64,000 nucleotides of DNA from Ch67 sp041395845 (lineage in GTDB: Bacteria; Pseudomonadota; Gammaproteobacteria; Pseudomonadales; Ketobacteraceae): the NCBI GenBank assembly GCA_041395845.1, contig JAWKZS010000002.1:124001-188000 (forward strand), in the 5' to 3' direction. The first letter of the stretch is position 1; each line of letters starts with the position of its first letter. Under the pieces are notes generated by a model. It saw only the letters and a list, made by a program, of their open reading frames with translations. It had not been told where the DNA came from and searched no databases. Below are positions 1 to 9,027 of this stretch, piece by piece. The position numbers and the translations under genes are program-made.

Positions 1-1476
1 GAGCAACATGGCCCAGACCGGATGGGGCGTTGTATTCAGCACACTGAACGGCGCATCTGCGCACCACTGCAACAACAGGATGGTGAACTCCGCCAACCAT
101 TGGGCTGGAAACAGCAGCATGTCGGCCGCATTGCCGGCCAGACCATACACCAGCGCCCAGAGCAGTGACAGCGGGGTCAACACCAGCCCCACCAACGGGA
201 TCGCAAACAGATTGGTGGCACTGGACACCAGCGACAGGTTCTGCAGCTGCCACAGCAGCACCGGCGCCAGCCCGAAAAAGATGCCGAGCTGCACCCGCGT
301 CCACATGCGGGCCTTGCTCACTGGCAGCACGGCGCCTCCGGCCATCCAGATGATCCAGTATACGGCGATAAAAGACAGCCAGAACCCCAGCGAGAACACC
401 GCCATCGGGTCCCAGAGGATTACCAGAAAAAAGGCAACATTCCACGCGATCCAGAGCGGCTGCGCCCTGCCCCACACCCGAAACAGCACCACCAGTGTCA
501 GCATGATCAGTGCACGCTGCACCGGAAAACCCAGCCCTGCGATGGCCCCGTATACGAGTGCCACCAGCCAGCCCAGCACGAGCGCAATCTGCACCGAGGG
601 CACCCGCATGGTCAGCCATGTCCAGCGTTTCAGCACCAGATTGAACAGCCACACCACGACGCCGGTAACGAGCATGATATGCGCGCCGGAAATGGCAATA
701 AGGTGCGTCGTACCCGTGTTATTGAAGATGCGCCAGTGCTCCTGGCTCATCAGCGCCCGATCCCCGGTTACCAGCGCCAGAACAACCGGCAATCCCGACA
801 ACCCCGCACCGGACGGCTGCCCGTCGAGCCGCACCTTCAGTGCTTCACGCAATGCCAGCCGCGCCATCTGTACAGGCGCGGTGGCGTCGTCCAGCAGCTG
901 GGCACTATCTCCATTCGCGACCCGCAACCGTGCCACCACGTGACTGGCCTTTAACCAACGCTGAAGATCGAAGGTACTGAAAGGATCCTGTTCCTGCTGA
1001 ATGGCCGGCCGCGCCAGGAACTGCCAATGCTGGCCCGGCAGTGGCGGTTGCGGCAGCATCCTGTGCGGCACCGTGATATCCAGCAGAACCGGCCACAAGG
1101 CATGCCGACCCTGCGCAATCAGACAGTCTTCAGTCCCCGCAGACAGGCAAGCCGGACGAACCCGCAGCTTCACGCCGAAACGATCCTGTTCCGGCAAACC
1201 CTCGATCCAGCCGGAAACCTCATAATGGGGGGATGTCAGCTGCAGGCCAGCAAAGCGTTCGTTGGCCGTTGCCGCCAACCACCACCCGGCGGAAAGCGCC
1301 AGCACAATCCACACAAGCCGGGCGAACGGGCCGCTGGTATTACGGCGCGCAACACCCAGAGCCAGCCCCCCGGCACTCAACGCGGCGATCCATGGCAGCG
1401 CGGGGTGAGGTTGCGGGCTCAATACCAGCAGCGCCAGCACCACCGTCCATGGCAGTAAAATCAGTAACGTGGTCAT
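1..1476 (-). CDS. comEC: ComEC/Rec2 family DNA-uptake channel protein (3' end beyond window)
   Basis: Inner-membrane channel thought to carry single-stranded DNA into the cytoplasm during natural transformation. Translating the minus strand from the ATG gives 492 residues with no stop. They show several hydrophobic N-terminal segments, a soluble region of about 150 residues, and then the competence-domain hallmark GTTHLIAISGAHI (near residue 255), followed by a long run of membrane helices. Family members are about 750-800 residues, so the C-terminal metallo-beta-lactamase-like part lies outside the window. No good Shine-Dalgarno precedes the ATG. The gene is divergent from the DUF2062 gene, an arrangement also known in Pseudomonas. 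Presence of comEC does not by itself show that the organism is competent. Confidence 0.9.
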   Translation of the reverse strand, partial: MTTLLILLPWTVVLALLVLSPQPHPALPWIAALSAGGLALGVARRNTSGPFARLVWIVLALSAGWWLAATANERFAGLQLTSPHYEVSGWIEGLPEQDRFGVKLRVRPACLSAGTEDCLIAQGRHALWPVLLDITVPHRMLPQPPLPGQHWQFLARPAIQQEQDPFSTFDLQRWLKASHVVARLRVANGDSAQLLDDATAPVQMARLALREALKVRLDGQPSGAGLSGLPVVLALVTGDRALMSQEHWRIFNNTGTTHLIAISGAHIMLVTGVVVWLFNLVLKRWTWLTMRVPSVQIALVLGWLVALVYGAIAGLGFPVQRALIMLTLVVLFRVWGRAQPLWIAWNVAFFLVILWDPMAVFSLGFWLSFIAVYWIIWMAGGAVLPVSKARMWTRVQLGIFFGLAPVLLWQLQNLSLVSSATNLFAIPLVGLVLTPLSLLWALVYGLAGNAADMLLFPAQWLAEFTILLLQWCADAPFSVLNTTPHPVWAMLL

Positions 1477-1609
1477 AGATGAAAAAATTATTACAAAGCA
1501 GTGCCTTAGCCCAATTGACAGGAGAAAAATTCACCATTCTCCAGCTAGTGTTATGTCATGGTTATCTGCATAATAAGGCGCGCATCAGGTTGAACTCGCG
1601 AAGGACCCC

Positions 1610-2155
1610 TTGAAGAAATTTTTCAAAAAACACATGCCCGATTCCCATCTGGTGATGAACAACCGTTGGGTGGCAAAACTGGGGCCTCGCATCCGCGAAC
1701 CAAATCTGTGGCACTTCAACCGCCGCTCAGTCTCGGCTGGCGTTTTCGCAGGGGTATTCGCCGCCTTCATGCCGCCGGGCTTGCAGGTATTCGTTGCCCT
1801 ACCGCTGGCATTGATTCTTCGCGGCAACGTGGCAGTAGCCTTTGGTTCCACCTGGATCACCAACCCGGTTACCTATGCACCGGTCTATTTCGCCTGCTAC
1901 AAGCTTGGGATGTGGCTGCTTGGGCAGGATGCCGATATCAGCCCCAAGCACTTCAATCTCGAAACCATGGCCAACGACCTGATGAATGTGGGGCAACCCC
2001 TGCTGCTGGGCTGCATCATCAGTTCTTTCGTGTTTGGCACACTGGCGTTCGTCGTGGTCAGGCTGCTATGGCGCCTGCACATCATCAACCACATCAAGGC
2101 CCGCGCTGCCCGCCGCAAGGCCCTGAAGCAGGAAAAGCAATCCTCAGAAAAGTAA
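1610..2155 (+). CDS. DUF2062 domain membrane protein
   Basis: A 181-residue protein of the DUF2062 family, whose function is unknown. It has a basic N-terminus, the family core around residues 40-85 (GVFAGVFAAFMPP followed by a hydrophobic stretch and the WITNPVTYAP motif), and a second membrane segment near 130-155 before a very basic tail. The start is TTG: an AAGGA box sits 4 bases upstream, whereas the first ATG, eight codons on, has none. It ends 4 bp from the convergent lolD with no room for a terminator. Homologues often lie between comEC and the lol genes, as here. Confidence 0.82.
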   Translation: MKKFFKKHMPDSHLVMNNRWVAKLGPRIREPNLWHFNRRSVSAGVFAGVFAAFMPPGLQVFVALPLALILRGNVAVAFGSTWITNPVTYAPVYFACYKLGMWLLGQDADISPKHFNLETMANDLMNVGQPLLLGCIISSFVFGTLAFVVVRLLWRLHIINHIKARAARRKALKQEKQSSEK

Positions 2156-2159
2156 GCGG

Positions 2160-2858
2160 TCAGAGCAGTTCACTGGCGTCCGCTTCCATCAGATGGCCAT
2201 CTTCCATCCGTACAACACGATCCACCTGACGCGCCAAACCCAAATCATGGGTTACGATCAGAAATGAAGTCTGCAGATCCCTGTTCAACTCATGCATTAG
2301 CGCCTGAATATCACGGGCGGTGTGGGTGTCCAGATTACCCGTCGGCTCATCTGCAAGTACACAGGCCGGTTTGGTCACCAGGGCGCGAGCAATCGCCACC
2401 CGTTGGCGCTCACCGCCAGACAACTCCGCCGGCTTGTGACCGATCCGATGCCCAAGCCCCACCCGCTCAAGAATGGCTTTCGCCGCCTGTTTCACCTGCG
2501 AAATTGGCTCGCGTCGCAGCAGCAAAGGCATGCTGACGTTTTCCAGTGCAGTGAATTCCGGCAACAGGTGATGGAACTGGTAGACGAAACCGATGTGCTG
2601 GTTGCGGACGAAACCGCGCTCCTTGTCGCTGAGCGCACTGAAGTCGCGACCGTTGATCAGCACCTCGCCGGATGAAGGCACATCCAGACCGCTCAGCAGA
2701 TGCAGCAAGGTGGTCTTGCCCGAACCGGAGTTGCCGATGATCGCGGCCAGTTCACCTTTCTGCAGGGTAAAGTTGACCGACTTCAGTACTTCCACCCGCT
2801 CCGGACCTTCGTCGAAATATTTCACCAGATTGCGGCATTCGAGCACAGCATTACTCAT
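2160..2858 (-). CDS. lolD: Lipoprotein-releasing ABC transporter ATPase LolD
   Basis: ATPase that powers release of outer-membrane lipoproteins from the inner membrane to LolA. The 232-residue protein has a Walker A (GNSGSGKTT, near residue 42), Q-loop (FVYQFHHLLPEF), ABC signature LSGGERQRVAIARAL and Walker B with the DEPTGNLD motif typical of the LolD/MacB group. It overlaps the upstream permease gene by 8 bp, so the two are almost certainly translated together. Length matches the family. Confidence 0.95.
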   Translation of the reverse strand: MSNAVLECRNLVKYFDEGPERVEVLKSVNFTLQKGELAAIIGNSGSGKTTLLHLLSGLDVPSSGEVLINGRDFSALSDKERGFVRNQHIGFVYQFHHLLPEFTALENVSMPLLLRREPISQVKQAAKAILERVGLGHRIGHKPAELSGGERQRVAIARALVTKPACVLADEPTGNLDTHTARDIQALMHELNRDLQTSFLIVTHDLGLARQVDRVVRMEDGHLMEADASELL

Positions 2859-4095
2859 AGCGCAGTGCCTCCGCCGGTTGAACCTTGGACGCCTTGAGAG
2901 CGGGATACAACGTTGCCAGGAAACTCATCAGGAAACCCATGCCCGCCACGAACACCACGTTTTCCCAACGCAGTTCAGATGGCAGATAATTCACGAAATA
3001 CTGCTCGAACAGGTGAGTGTCAAAAGTGCGCTCCAGCCAGGCGAAGAAATCGCTGATGTTCAGCGCAATCAGCACGCCCAGCACGGTACCGGTAATGGTG
3101 CCCAGCACACCGATGAAACCACCCTGCACCATGAAGATACCCATGATGGTGCCCGGGGATGCGCCCAGCGTCCGCAAAATGGCGATGTCGCCCTTCTTGT
3201 CCGTCACCACCATCACCAGACTGGAAACGATATTGAATGCCGCCACCGCTACGATCAGCAACAGCAGCAGTGCCATCATGGTCTTTTCCATCTTGATGGC
3301 GTTGAACAGGGTGCCGTGGGTACGGGTCCAGTCAGATGCATAGAACTGCCCTTCCTCGCTGGAAGCAATATCCCAGGCGATGGCGCCAGCGCGGAACAGG
3401 TTATCCACCTTGAGGCGAACCCCTTCCACTTTGCCTTTCATTTTGGCCAGGCGGGCCGCGTCTTCCAGATGGATAAAGCCCACCATGCCGTCCAGCTCGG
3501 CGCCTACATGGAACACGCCAACCAGGGTGAAGCGTTTGAAACGCGGCACGATACCGGCAGGCGTAATGGCTGCTTCGGGCACCACCAGCGTCACCTTGTC
3601 ACCGATCGCCAGGCCCAGCTTGCGCGCCAGGGCACTGCCCAGAATGATATTGAAGTCGCCGGGTTTCAGGTCATCCAGCGTGCCGACATCCATGTGATTG
3701 GGCAGGATCGACACCCGGGATTCATCCGCGGGGGACACGCCGCTGATAAAGGCACTGTCCACCACGCCCTTGTTGCTGAGCAGTCCCTGGATCTGGATGA
3801 AGGGTGCAGCGGCTTCGACATCGGGCCGGGCTTCCGCCCGCTCCACCATGCCCTGCCAGTCCTCGAACGGGCGATAGCCCATCACACTGGCCTGGGGCAC
3901 CATGCCCAGGATACGGCGCTGCAGTTCGCGGTCGAAACCGTTCATGACCGACAGCACGACGATCAGCACCATCACACCCAGGGTGAGACCCAGGATCGAG
4001 GTGAGCGAAATAAACGAGATGAAGTGATTACGCCGCTTGGCGCGGGTGTAGCGTAATCCGACAAAGAGGGAGACAGGTCTGAACATGGCGCGCAT
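2851..4095 (-). CDS. LolC/LolE family lipoprotein-releasing permease
   Basis: Inner-membrane FtsX-type permease that takes lipoproteins from the membrane and passes them to LolA. The 414-residue protein has an N-terminal amphipathic region, a first helix at about 25-50 (ISLTSILGLTLGVMVLIVVL), a large periplasmic domain to about residue 260, then three C-terminal helices (about 270-300, 315-345, 375-400) with the conserved region around KKGDIAILRTLGASP. Enteric bacteria have separate lolC and lolE flanking lolD; only one permease gene is present here, so a homodimeric LolF-like arrangement is possible. I leave the symbol blank because LolC, LolE and LolF cannot be separated by eye. Confidence 0.9.
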   Translation of the reverse strand: MRAMFRPVSLFVGLRYTRAKRRNHFISFISLTSILGLTLGVMVLIVVLSVMNGFDRELQRRILGMVPQASVMGYRPFEDWQGMVERAEARPDVEAAAPFIQIQGLLSNKGVVDSAFISGVSPADESRVSILPNHMDVGTLDDLKPGDFNIILGSALARKLGLAIGDKVTLVVPEAAITPAGIVPRFKRFTLVGVFHVGAELDGMVGFIHLEDAARLAKMKGKVEGVRLKVDNLFRAGAIAWDIASSEEGQFYASDWTRTHGTLFNAIKMEKTMMALLLLLIVAVAAFNIVSSLVMVVTDKKGDIAILRTLGASPGTIMGIFMVQGGFIGVLGTITGTVLGVLIALNISDFFAWLERTFDTHLFEQYFVNYLPSELRWENVVFVAGMGFLMSFLATLYPALKASKVQPAEALRYE

Positions 4096-4197
4096 TAAAC
4101 CACAGGCAAAAGGCCAATACTATGTAGACAGATCAGGCACATGGGATATCCGGATTTTCTGATACACTTTTTGCAATCAGGCCAGAGGAATCCAGCC

Positions 4198-4782
4198 ATG
4201 TCCGAGCAAGAACGGCGCGATTACTACCGCATGGAAGACCGGGTGCACTTGATCAGAACCCCCATCGAGCGCCACCTGATTTCCGACGATCCGTACAGTG
4301 ATCGCTACAACGTCCCCCGCCAGGCCCTGCTGATCAGCCAGCTTCAGGCCATAGACAGTGAAAGCCGGGACTTGTTGCGTCAGGTGGGCGATTATAACCG
4401 TCCTTTGGGCAGCTATCTGAAGGCCCAGGAAGAAAAAATCGAGCTGCTGGCCAAGTACATCGTCAGCCATGACAAGGATCTGTCCCAGAAGGAAACCGTG
4501 ACCCTGAGCGAAGGCGGTCTTTCCTTCTATTACGCCAATGCGCTCGATCCCGGCAGTTACCTCCATCTGATCATGATGCTGTTCCCTACCCTGAGCAGCA
4601 TCGCCGCCATCGGCGTGGTGCGTACCTGCGAGAAGATCGACGAACAGCCCACCCTGTACCGGATCGGTGTGGAATTCGAAGTGCTGCTGGAAAAAGACCG
4701 CAAGCTGATCGTGCGCCACATCCGCCGGCGCCAGTCCCAGACGATTCGTGAACAGGCCCAAAAATCCGGGGAAATTAAATAG
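4198..4782 (+). CDS. PilZ domain protein, predicted c-di-GMP receptor
   Basis: A 194-residue protein beginning with the arginine-rich RRDYYRM motif that in PilZ proteins forms the first half of the c-di-GMP site. The second motif, around residues 100-107 (TLSEGGLSF), matches the DxSxxG element with its first acidic residue replaced by Thr. The chosen ATG follows an AGAGGA box by 9 bases; an in-frame ATG 57 bp upstream has no such site. The middle region (about 35-95) is mostly helical and may sense or dimerise. It is divergent from the lol genes. Binding of c-di-GMP is inferred. Confidence 0.8.
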   Translation: MSEQERRDYYRMEDRVHLIRTPIERHLISDDPYSDRYNVPRQALLISQLQAIDSESRDLLRQVGDYNRPLGSYLKAQEEKIELLAKYIVSHDKDLSQKETVTLSEGGLSFYYANALDPGSYLHLIMMLFPTLSSIAAIGVVRTCEKIDEQPTLYRIGVEFEVLLEKDRKLIVRHIRRRQSQTIREQAQKSGEIK

Positions 4783-4879
4783 CGAAACCAAAGATTTGTC
4801 TGCTATAACTAAAAAGAAACAGAGGGTTGGTGCCGCTGCTGACGCGCCCTGCCAGACGAGGCCAGAATAAGGTAACACC

Positions 4880-5167
4880 ATGAAAACAATGCTGAAGCCC
4901 CTGATGTTTGTCGCCCTGACCACCCTGTCTGCCGCTGCCGTGGCTGACGAAGTTGCTGTCCCTGTTGGCCAACAAGGCGCCAACCAGTCCATCGACCGCC
5001 CCAAAAGCGGCCTGAGCATGGACCAGGTCAGCAGCAAATTCGGCTCCCCGAATGAACAGAAGCCTGCGGTCGGCAATCCGCCGATCACCCGCTGGGTTTA
5101 TGATGCTTACACCGTCTATTTCGAGAACGACCGCGTCATCCACAGCGTCATGAATTACAACCGATAA
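4880..5167 (+). CDS. Small secreted protein with BamE/SmpA-like repeat
   Basis: A 95-residue protein with a cleavable signal peptide (residues 1 to about 22, ending AAAVA before DEV). The mature part contains GLSMDQVSSKFGSP and a later WVYDAYTVYFENDRVI segment, a pattern resembling the small alpha/beta fold of BamE/SmpA-like proteins (turn after MxxVxxxfGxP, then beta strands). It is therefore probably periplasmic. No lipobox is present, so it is not a lipoprotein like BamE. It lies alone between the PilZ gene and the agmatine operon. Function is not recognisable. Confidence 0.65.
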   Translation: MKTMLKPLMFVALTTLSAAAVADEVAVPVGQQGANQSIDRPKSGLSMDQVSSKFGSPNEQKPAVGNPPITRWVYDAYTVYFENDRVIHSVMNYNR

Positions 5168-5182
5168 TTCACTTTCCCCCGG

Positions 5183-5207
5183 GGCGGAATTCCGCTATTT
5201 TTCCGCC
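5183..5207 (+). terminator. Weak hairpin after the small secreted protein gene
   Basis: GGCGGAA pairs with TTCCGCC across an 11-nt loop that itself begins with a palindromic TTCCGC and contains a short T-run. It lies 16 bases past the stop codon, so it could act as a weak terminator before aguA. The T-tract sits in the loop side of one alternative fold, so the call is tentative. Confidence 0.3.
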
Positions 5208-5235
5208 TCGAATCCACCACCTTTCCCAGAGTGAA

Positions 5236-6264
5236 ATGACCCAATCCGTTTCCCTGCTGCCTGAATGGGCCGAGCAGGCTGCCGTGTTGATGGCATGGCC
5301 CCACGAATCCACCGACTGGCAACCCTGGCTGGCTGCCATCCAGCAGGACTACGTGGCGCTGGCCGCTGCCATTGCCCGTGAAGTTCCCCCGATCATCCTG
5401 TGTCAGGACGACGCTCACCGGGATCTGATCCTGCAGCAGCTGGGAGACCGCTGCGAGCACCCGCCTCACCTGCTCATCGCGCCCTATAACGATACCTGGT
5501 GTCGCGATTACGGCCCGATCACCCTGGGCGCAGCGGGCAAGGTGCAGATGCTGGACTTCTGTTTCAACGGCTGGGGCGACAAATACGATGCAGGGCTGGA
5601 CAACCAGATCAACCGCTCCATTGCACCGGTTTGGCAGGCAGACCTGACCACCCTCGACTTTGAACTGGAAGGCGGCAGTATCGAAACCGATGGTCAGGGT
5701 ACCCTGCTGACCACCACCCACTGCCTGCTCGACAGCAATCGCAACAACGATCTGTCGGATGCCGAAATCGAAGCTTATGTGCTGGAAAAGCTGGGCCTGC
5801 AGCGGGCGTTGTGGCTGCATCGGGGCGCCCTGTTCGGTGACGACACCGACAGCCATATCGACAACCTGGCCCGCTTCACCAGCGCCGATACCATCGTGTA
5901 TGCCATCTGCCGCGAACCGGGCGATCCCCATACTGAACACCTGCAGGCGATGGAGGCAGAACTCCAGGCGTTCCGCCAACCTAACGGGGAACCCTACAAA
6001 CTCCACGGCATCCATATTCCTGACGCGCAGTTTGACGAAAACGGCAAGCGGCTGCCCGGCAGCTATATCAATTTCCTGATCGTGAATAACAGTGTGATCG
6101 TGCCGGTATTTGATTGTCCCCAGGACAAGGCAGCGCTGGAAACGCTGCAGAATTGCTTTCCCGGCAAGCGCATACTGCCGGTTCCCGGCAAGAATCTGAT
6201 CAAGCAGTACGGCGGCCCGCACTGCGCTACCATGCAGCTGCCCAAAGGCACTGTCCGGCTCTAA
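5236..6264 (+). CDS. aguA: Agmatine deiminase
   Basis: Hydrolyses agmatine to N-carbamoylputrescine and ammonia, the first step from agmatine to putrescine. The 342-residue protein is of usual length for the porphyromonas-type peptidylarginine deiminase/agmatine deiminase family. Visible motifs are WCRDYGPI (near 90), EGGSIETDG (near 150), the DDTDSHIDN active-site segment (near 205) and the catalytic cysteine in GGPHCAT (about C330). It is followed after 25 bp by the enzyme for the next step, which makes the assignment firm. Confidence 0.95.
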   Translation: MTQSVSLLPEWAEQAAVLMAWPHESTDWQPWLAAIQQDYVALAAAIAREVPPIILCQDDAHRDLILQQLGDRCEHPPHLLIAPYNDTWCRDYGPITLGAAGKVQMLDFCFNGWGDKYDAGLDNQINRSIAPVWQADLTTLDFELEGGSIETDGQGTLLTTTHCLLDSNRNNDLSDAEIEAYVLEKLGLQRALWLHRGALFGDDTDSHIDNLARFTSADTIVYAICREPGDPHTEHLQAMEAELQAFRQPNGEPYKLHGIHIPDAQFDENGKRLPGSYINFLIVNNSVIVPVFDCPQDKAALETLQNCFPGKRILPVPGKNLIKQYGGPHCATMQLPKGTVRL

Positions 6265-6289
6265 CAGGATCAACCAGAAAGGTTACAGC

Positions 6290-7207
6290 ATGACAAACAA
6301 AACCCTGCGCGTAGGCGTCATCCAGCAGCCCGCCTGGCCCGACAAGGCACAGAGTCTGGCGGAAACCGAGCGTCTGCTCAAAGCCATGGTCGAAGCCGGC
6401 AAGCCCGAACTGGTATTGCTGCAGGAATTGCACTGCACCCACTATTTCTGTCAGGTGGAAGACACGGCCCTGTTCGATCTTGCCGAACCACTGGACGGCC
6501 CCAGCGCCCAGACCCTGTCGAAGTGGGCAAAGCAGTACAATTGCGTGCTGGTGGGCTCCATCTTCGAAAAGCGTGCGCCCGGCGTGTTCCACAACACCGC
6601 GGTGGTGTTCGATAAAGACGGCTCCATGGCCGGCTTCTATCGCAAGATGCACATCCCCGATGATCCCGCGTTTTACGAAAAATTCTATTTCACCCCGGGC
6701 GATGCCACCCGTATCAACGGTGAAAGCGGCTTCACCCCGATCCAGACCAGCGTCGGCAAACTCGGCGTACTGGTGTGCTGGGATCAGTGGTATCCGGAAG
6801 CGGCCCGCCTGATGGCACTGGCCGGCGCCGAGATTCTGCTCTACCCCACCGCCATCGGCTGGGATCCCAACGACACCGAAACCGAGCAAACCCGCCAGAA
6901 AAACGCCTGGACTCTGATCCAGCGCTCCCATGCAGTGGCGAATCATCTGCCGGTGCTGGTGGCCAACCGGGTCGGTCACGAAGCAGATCCGTCCAAACAG
7001 AGTGACGGCATCCTGTTCTGGGGCGGCAGCTTTATCAGCGGACAGCAGGGTGATCTTCTGGCAGAAGGTGATGCGACCAGCGCACAATATCTGCTGGCCG
7101 ATGTGGACATGGGACGCACCGAGTACCTCCGTCGCATCTGGCCCTATTTCCGTGATCGCCGCATCGACGCCTACGGCGGACTGCAGCATCGCTTTCTGAA
7201 GCCCTGA
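6290..7207 (+). CDS. aguB: N-carbamoylputrescine amidase
   Basis: Nitrilase-superfamily enzyme that converts N-carbamoylputrescine to putrescine, CO2 and ammonia. The 305-residue chain has the Glu-Lys-Cys triad: E46 in LLQELHCTHYF, K119 in YRKMHIPD and C163 in LVCWDQWYPEAAR. The motifs around E46 and C163 are typical of AguB rather than of general nitrilases. A GGTTA box lies 5 bases before the ATG. Together with aguA it gives a two-step agmatine-to-putrescine route. Confidence 0.95.
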   Translation: MTNKTLRVGVIQQPAWPDKAQSLAETERLLKAMVEAGKPELVLLQELHCTHYFCQVEDTALFDLAEPLDGPSAQTLSKWAKQYNCVLVGSIFEKRAPGVFHNTAVVFDKDGSMAGFYRKMHIPDDPAFYEKFYFTPGDATRINGESGFTPIQTSVGKLGVLVCWDQWYPEAARLMALAGAEILLYPTAIGWDPNDTETEQTRQKNAWTLIQRSHAVANHLPVLVANRVGHEADPSKQSDGILFWGGSFISGQQGDLLAEGDATSAQYLLADVDMGRTEYLRRIWPYFRDRRIDAYGGLQHRFLKP

Positions 7208-7219
7208 GGAATTGCCATC

Positions 7220-7954
7220 ATGCGCATCATCGGTCATCGCGGCGCCCGGCGTGAAGCGCCGGAAAACACCCTGGCTGGCTTCCGCCATCTGCGCACACTG
7301 GGCATCGATCACGTCGAACTCGATGTCCGCCTGTCCCGCGATAACCAGCTGGTGGTACTGCATGACACCACAGTCAACCGCACCACCAACGGTAAAGGCG
7401 CAGTGCGGGACATGACGGCCGATGAACTTGGCGCACTCAATGCGGCGGCGAATTTTTCCGGCTGGAACGACAGTACGCCGGTGCCGCTGCTACGGGATGT
7501 ATTGGCCGAATGGAACGATCTGGAAAGCATCCAGCTCGAAGTCAAAACCACCGCCATCGCCGATCTCCACATCATCGCCACAGGGTTGGTGCAACTGATC
7601 AACGAACTGGATCTGATCGACGTGGCCACCATCACGTCGATGGATACCCAGATGCTCGCCATCATGCATCAGAAGGCGCCCGACGTTCGCCGAGGCTATG
7701 TAGCGGAACGCTTTACCCGCGATCCGCTGGCGATGTGTCATCTGTACCAGTGCGATCTGCTGGCCACCAATTATCATCGCGCCAGCCCGCAACTGATCGA
7801 CGCCGCCCACGACCAGGGGCTCGAGCTATCGGTCTGGACCGTAAATGATCTGAATGTTGCCCGCCGGCTGTATGATTGGGGCGCAGACAGCATCATCACG
7901 GATGTGCCCACCCTCATGCTCGAACATCTGCCGCAATGCGCGTCAGACACCTGA
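7220..7954 (+). CDS. Glycerophosphodiester phosphodiesterase (GDPD) family protein
   Basis: Predicted to hydrolyse glycerophosphodiesters to glycerol-3-phosphate and an alcohol. The 244-residue protein has the family motifs HRGARREAPENT at the N-terminus and HVELDVRLSRDNQLVVLHD (residues about 32-51), which supply the acid/base histidines and Mg-binding acidic residues. The end carries the usual VWTVN...DSIITDVP segment. There is no signal peptide, so it is cytoplasmic and UgpQ-like rather than periplasmic GlpQ-like. It follows aguB by 12 bp and overlaps the next gene by 19 bp. Confidence 0.9.
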   Translation: MRIIGHRGARREAPENTLAGFRHLRTLGIDHVELDVRLSRDNQLVVLHDTTVNRTTNGKGAVRDMTADELGALNAAANFSGWNDSTPVPLLRDVLAEWNDLESIQLEVKTTAIADLHIIATGLVQLINELDLIDVATITSMDTQMLAIMHQKAPDVRRGYVAERFTRDPLAMCHLYQCDLLATNYHRASPQLIDAAHDQGLELSVWTVNDLNVARRLYDWGADSIITDVPTLMLEHLPQCASDT

Positions 7955-9000
7955 CCGCGATTGTACTCACTGCCCTGCTTGGGGGGTGCGATGCCCGCTA
8001 TTACTGGCAGGCCGCAGCCGGCCAGCTCGATCTGATCCAGCGTCGCGTACCGATTGAAACCCTCATCGCCGCCGATACCACTCCGACCCAGCTCAAACGG
8101 CAGCTGCAATACATTCTCGACGTACGTGCATTCGCCGCAGACACACTGCAACTGGAAACCGGCAACCACTATCTGGCCTACGCCGATCTGGAACGACCCT
8201 ATGTGGTGTGGAATGTATTCGCCGCACCAGATCTGTCACTGCAGAATGAGCGCTGGTGCTTCCCGATTGCCGGTTGCGTACCCTACCGGGGCTATTTTGC
8301 CGAGGCCGACGCGAAGGCCTTTGCCGACAGCCTGGCCATAAAGGGACTGGATACCTATGTCGGCGGCGTTCCCGCCTACTCCACCCTGGGCTGGTTCGAT
8401 GATGCGGTGCTCAATACCTTCATCCAGCGTGATCCAATCACCCTCGCCGGCCTGATTTTTCACGAGCTGGCACACCAGACACTCTACCTGCCCGGTGACA
8501 GCACCTTCAACGAAAGCTTTGCCACCGCCGTCGAACACATCGGCATCGAACAGTGGATCATTGCAGCCCAACTGGAAACGCTACTGCCCGACTATCAGGC
8601 CGCACAACAGCGACACAGGGAATTTCTGGCACTGGTGCTCGATCATCGTAACGCACTGCAGACGCTCTATGACAGTGATCAGTCCCGCGACGACAAGCTC
8701 GCCGGCAAAGACCAGCTGACACGGCAGCTATTACAGGACTACCAATCGCTAAAAGCCCAATGGAATGGCTATGACGGTTACGACCGCTGGTTCGCAGGGC
8801 CCCTCAACAATGCACAGCTAAGCACCATTGCTACCTATCACCAGCTTGAACCCGGATTCCGGGCGCTGTTCTATCAAAGCAACAATGACATGGTGCTGTT
8901 TTACCAGCGCTGCCGCGAAATGGCTGACCTCGAGCAGTCTGAGCGCCATTCTTACCTAAACCGGCTTGCCAACGGCGATATCGTCTATACTGACCGATAA
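7936..9000 (+). CDS. Putative aminopeptidase lipoprotein (PF10023-like) with HELAH zinc motif
   Basis: A 354-residue protein. I place the start at the ATG giving MRVRHLTAIVLTALLGGC, a textbook lipoprotein signal with lipobox LGGC (C18); the upstream in-frame ATG would add 20 His/Arg-rich residues and lose this. The HELAHQ motif (about residue 176) is an HExxH zinc site, and an NESFATAVEH segment about 20 residues later can supply the third ligand. Homologues are annotated as aminopeptidases on family grounds; the substrate is unknown. The next residue after the Cys is Asp, so in enteric-type sorting it would stay in the inner membrane. Confidence 0.8.
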   Translation: MRVRHLTAIVLTALLGGCDARYYWQAAAGQLDLIQRRVPIETLIAADTTPTQLKRQLQYILDVRAFAADTLQLETGNHYLAYADLERPYVVWNVFAAPDLSLQNERWCFPIAGCVPYRGYFAEADAKAFADSLAIKGLDTYVGGVPAYSTLGWFDDAVLNTFIQRDPITLAGLIFHELAHQTLYLPGDSTFNESFATAVEHIGIEQWIIAAQLETLLPDYQAAQQRHREFLALVLDHRNALQTLYDSDQSRDDKLAGKDQLTRQLLQDYQSLKAQWNGYDGYDRWFAGPLNNAQLSTIATYHQLEPGFRALFYQSNNDMVLFYQRCREMADLEQSERHSYLNRLANGDIVYTDR

Positions 9001-9027
9001 CCCTTTGATCAGCAGATCCATTCTTCT

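Noticed and set aside
8..943. 311-codon open frame on the plus strand at the left edge
   Set aside because: It is the antisense of comEC, whose hallmark motif is in the minus-strand frame.
2593..4056. 487-codon open frame on the plus strand opposite the LolC/E permease
   Set aside because: Antisense of a clear transporter; His/Gln-rich with no family features.
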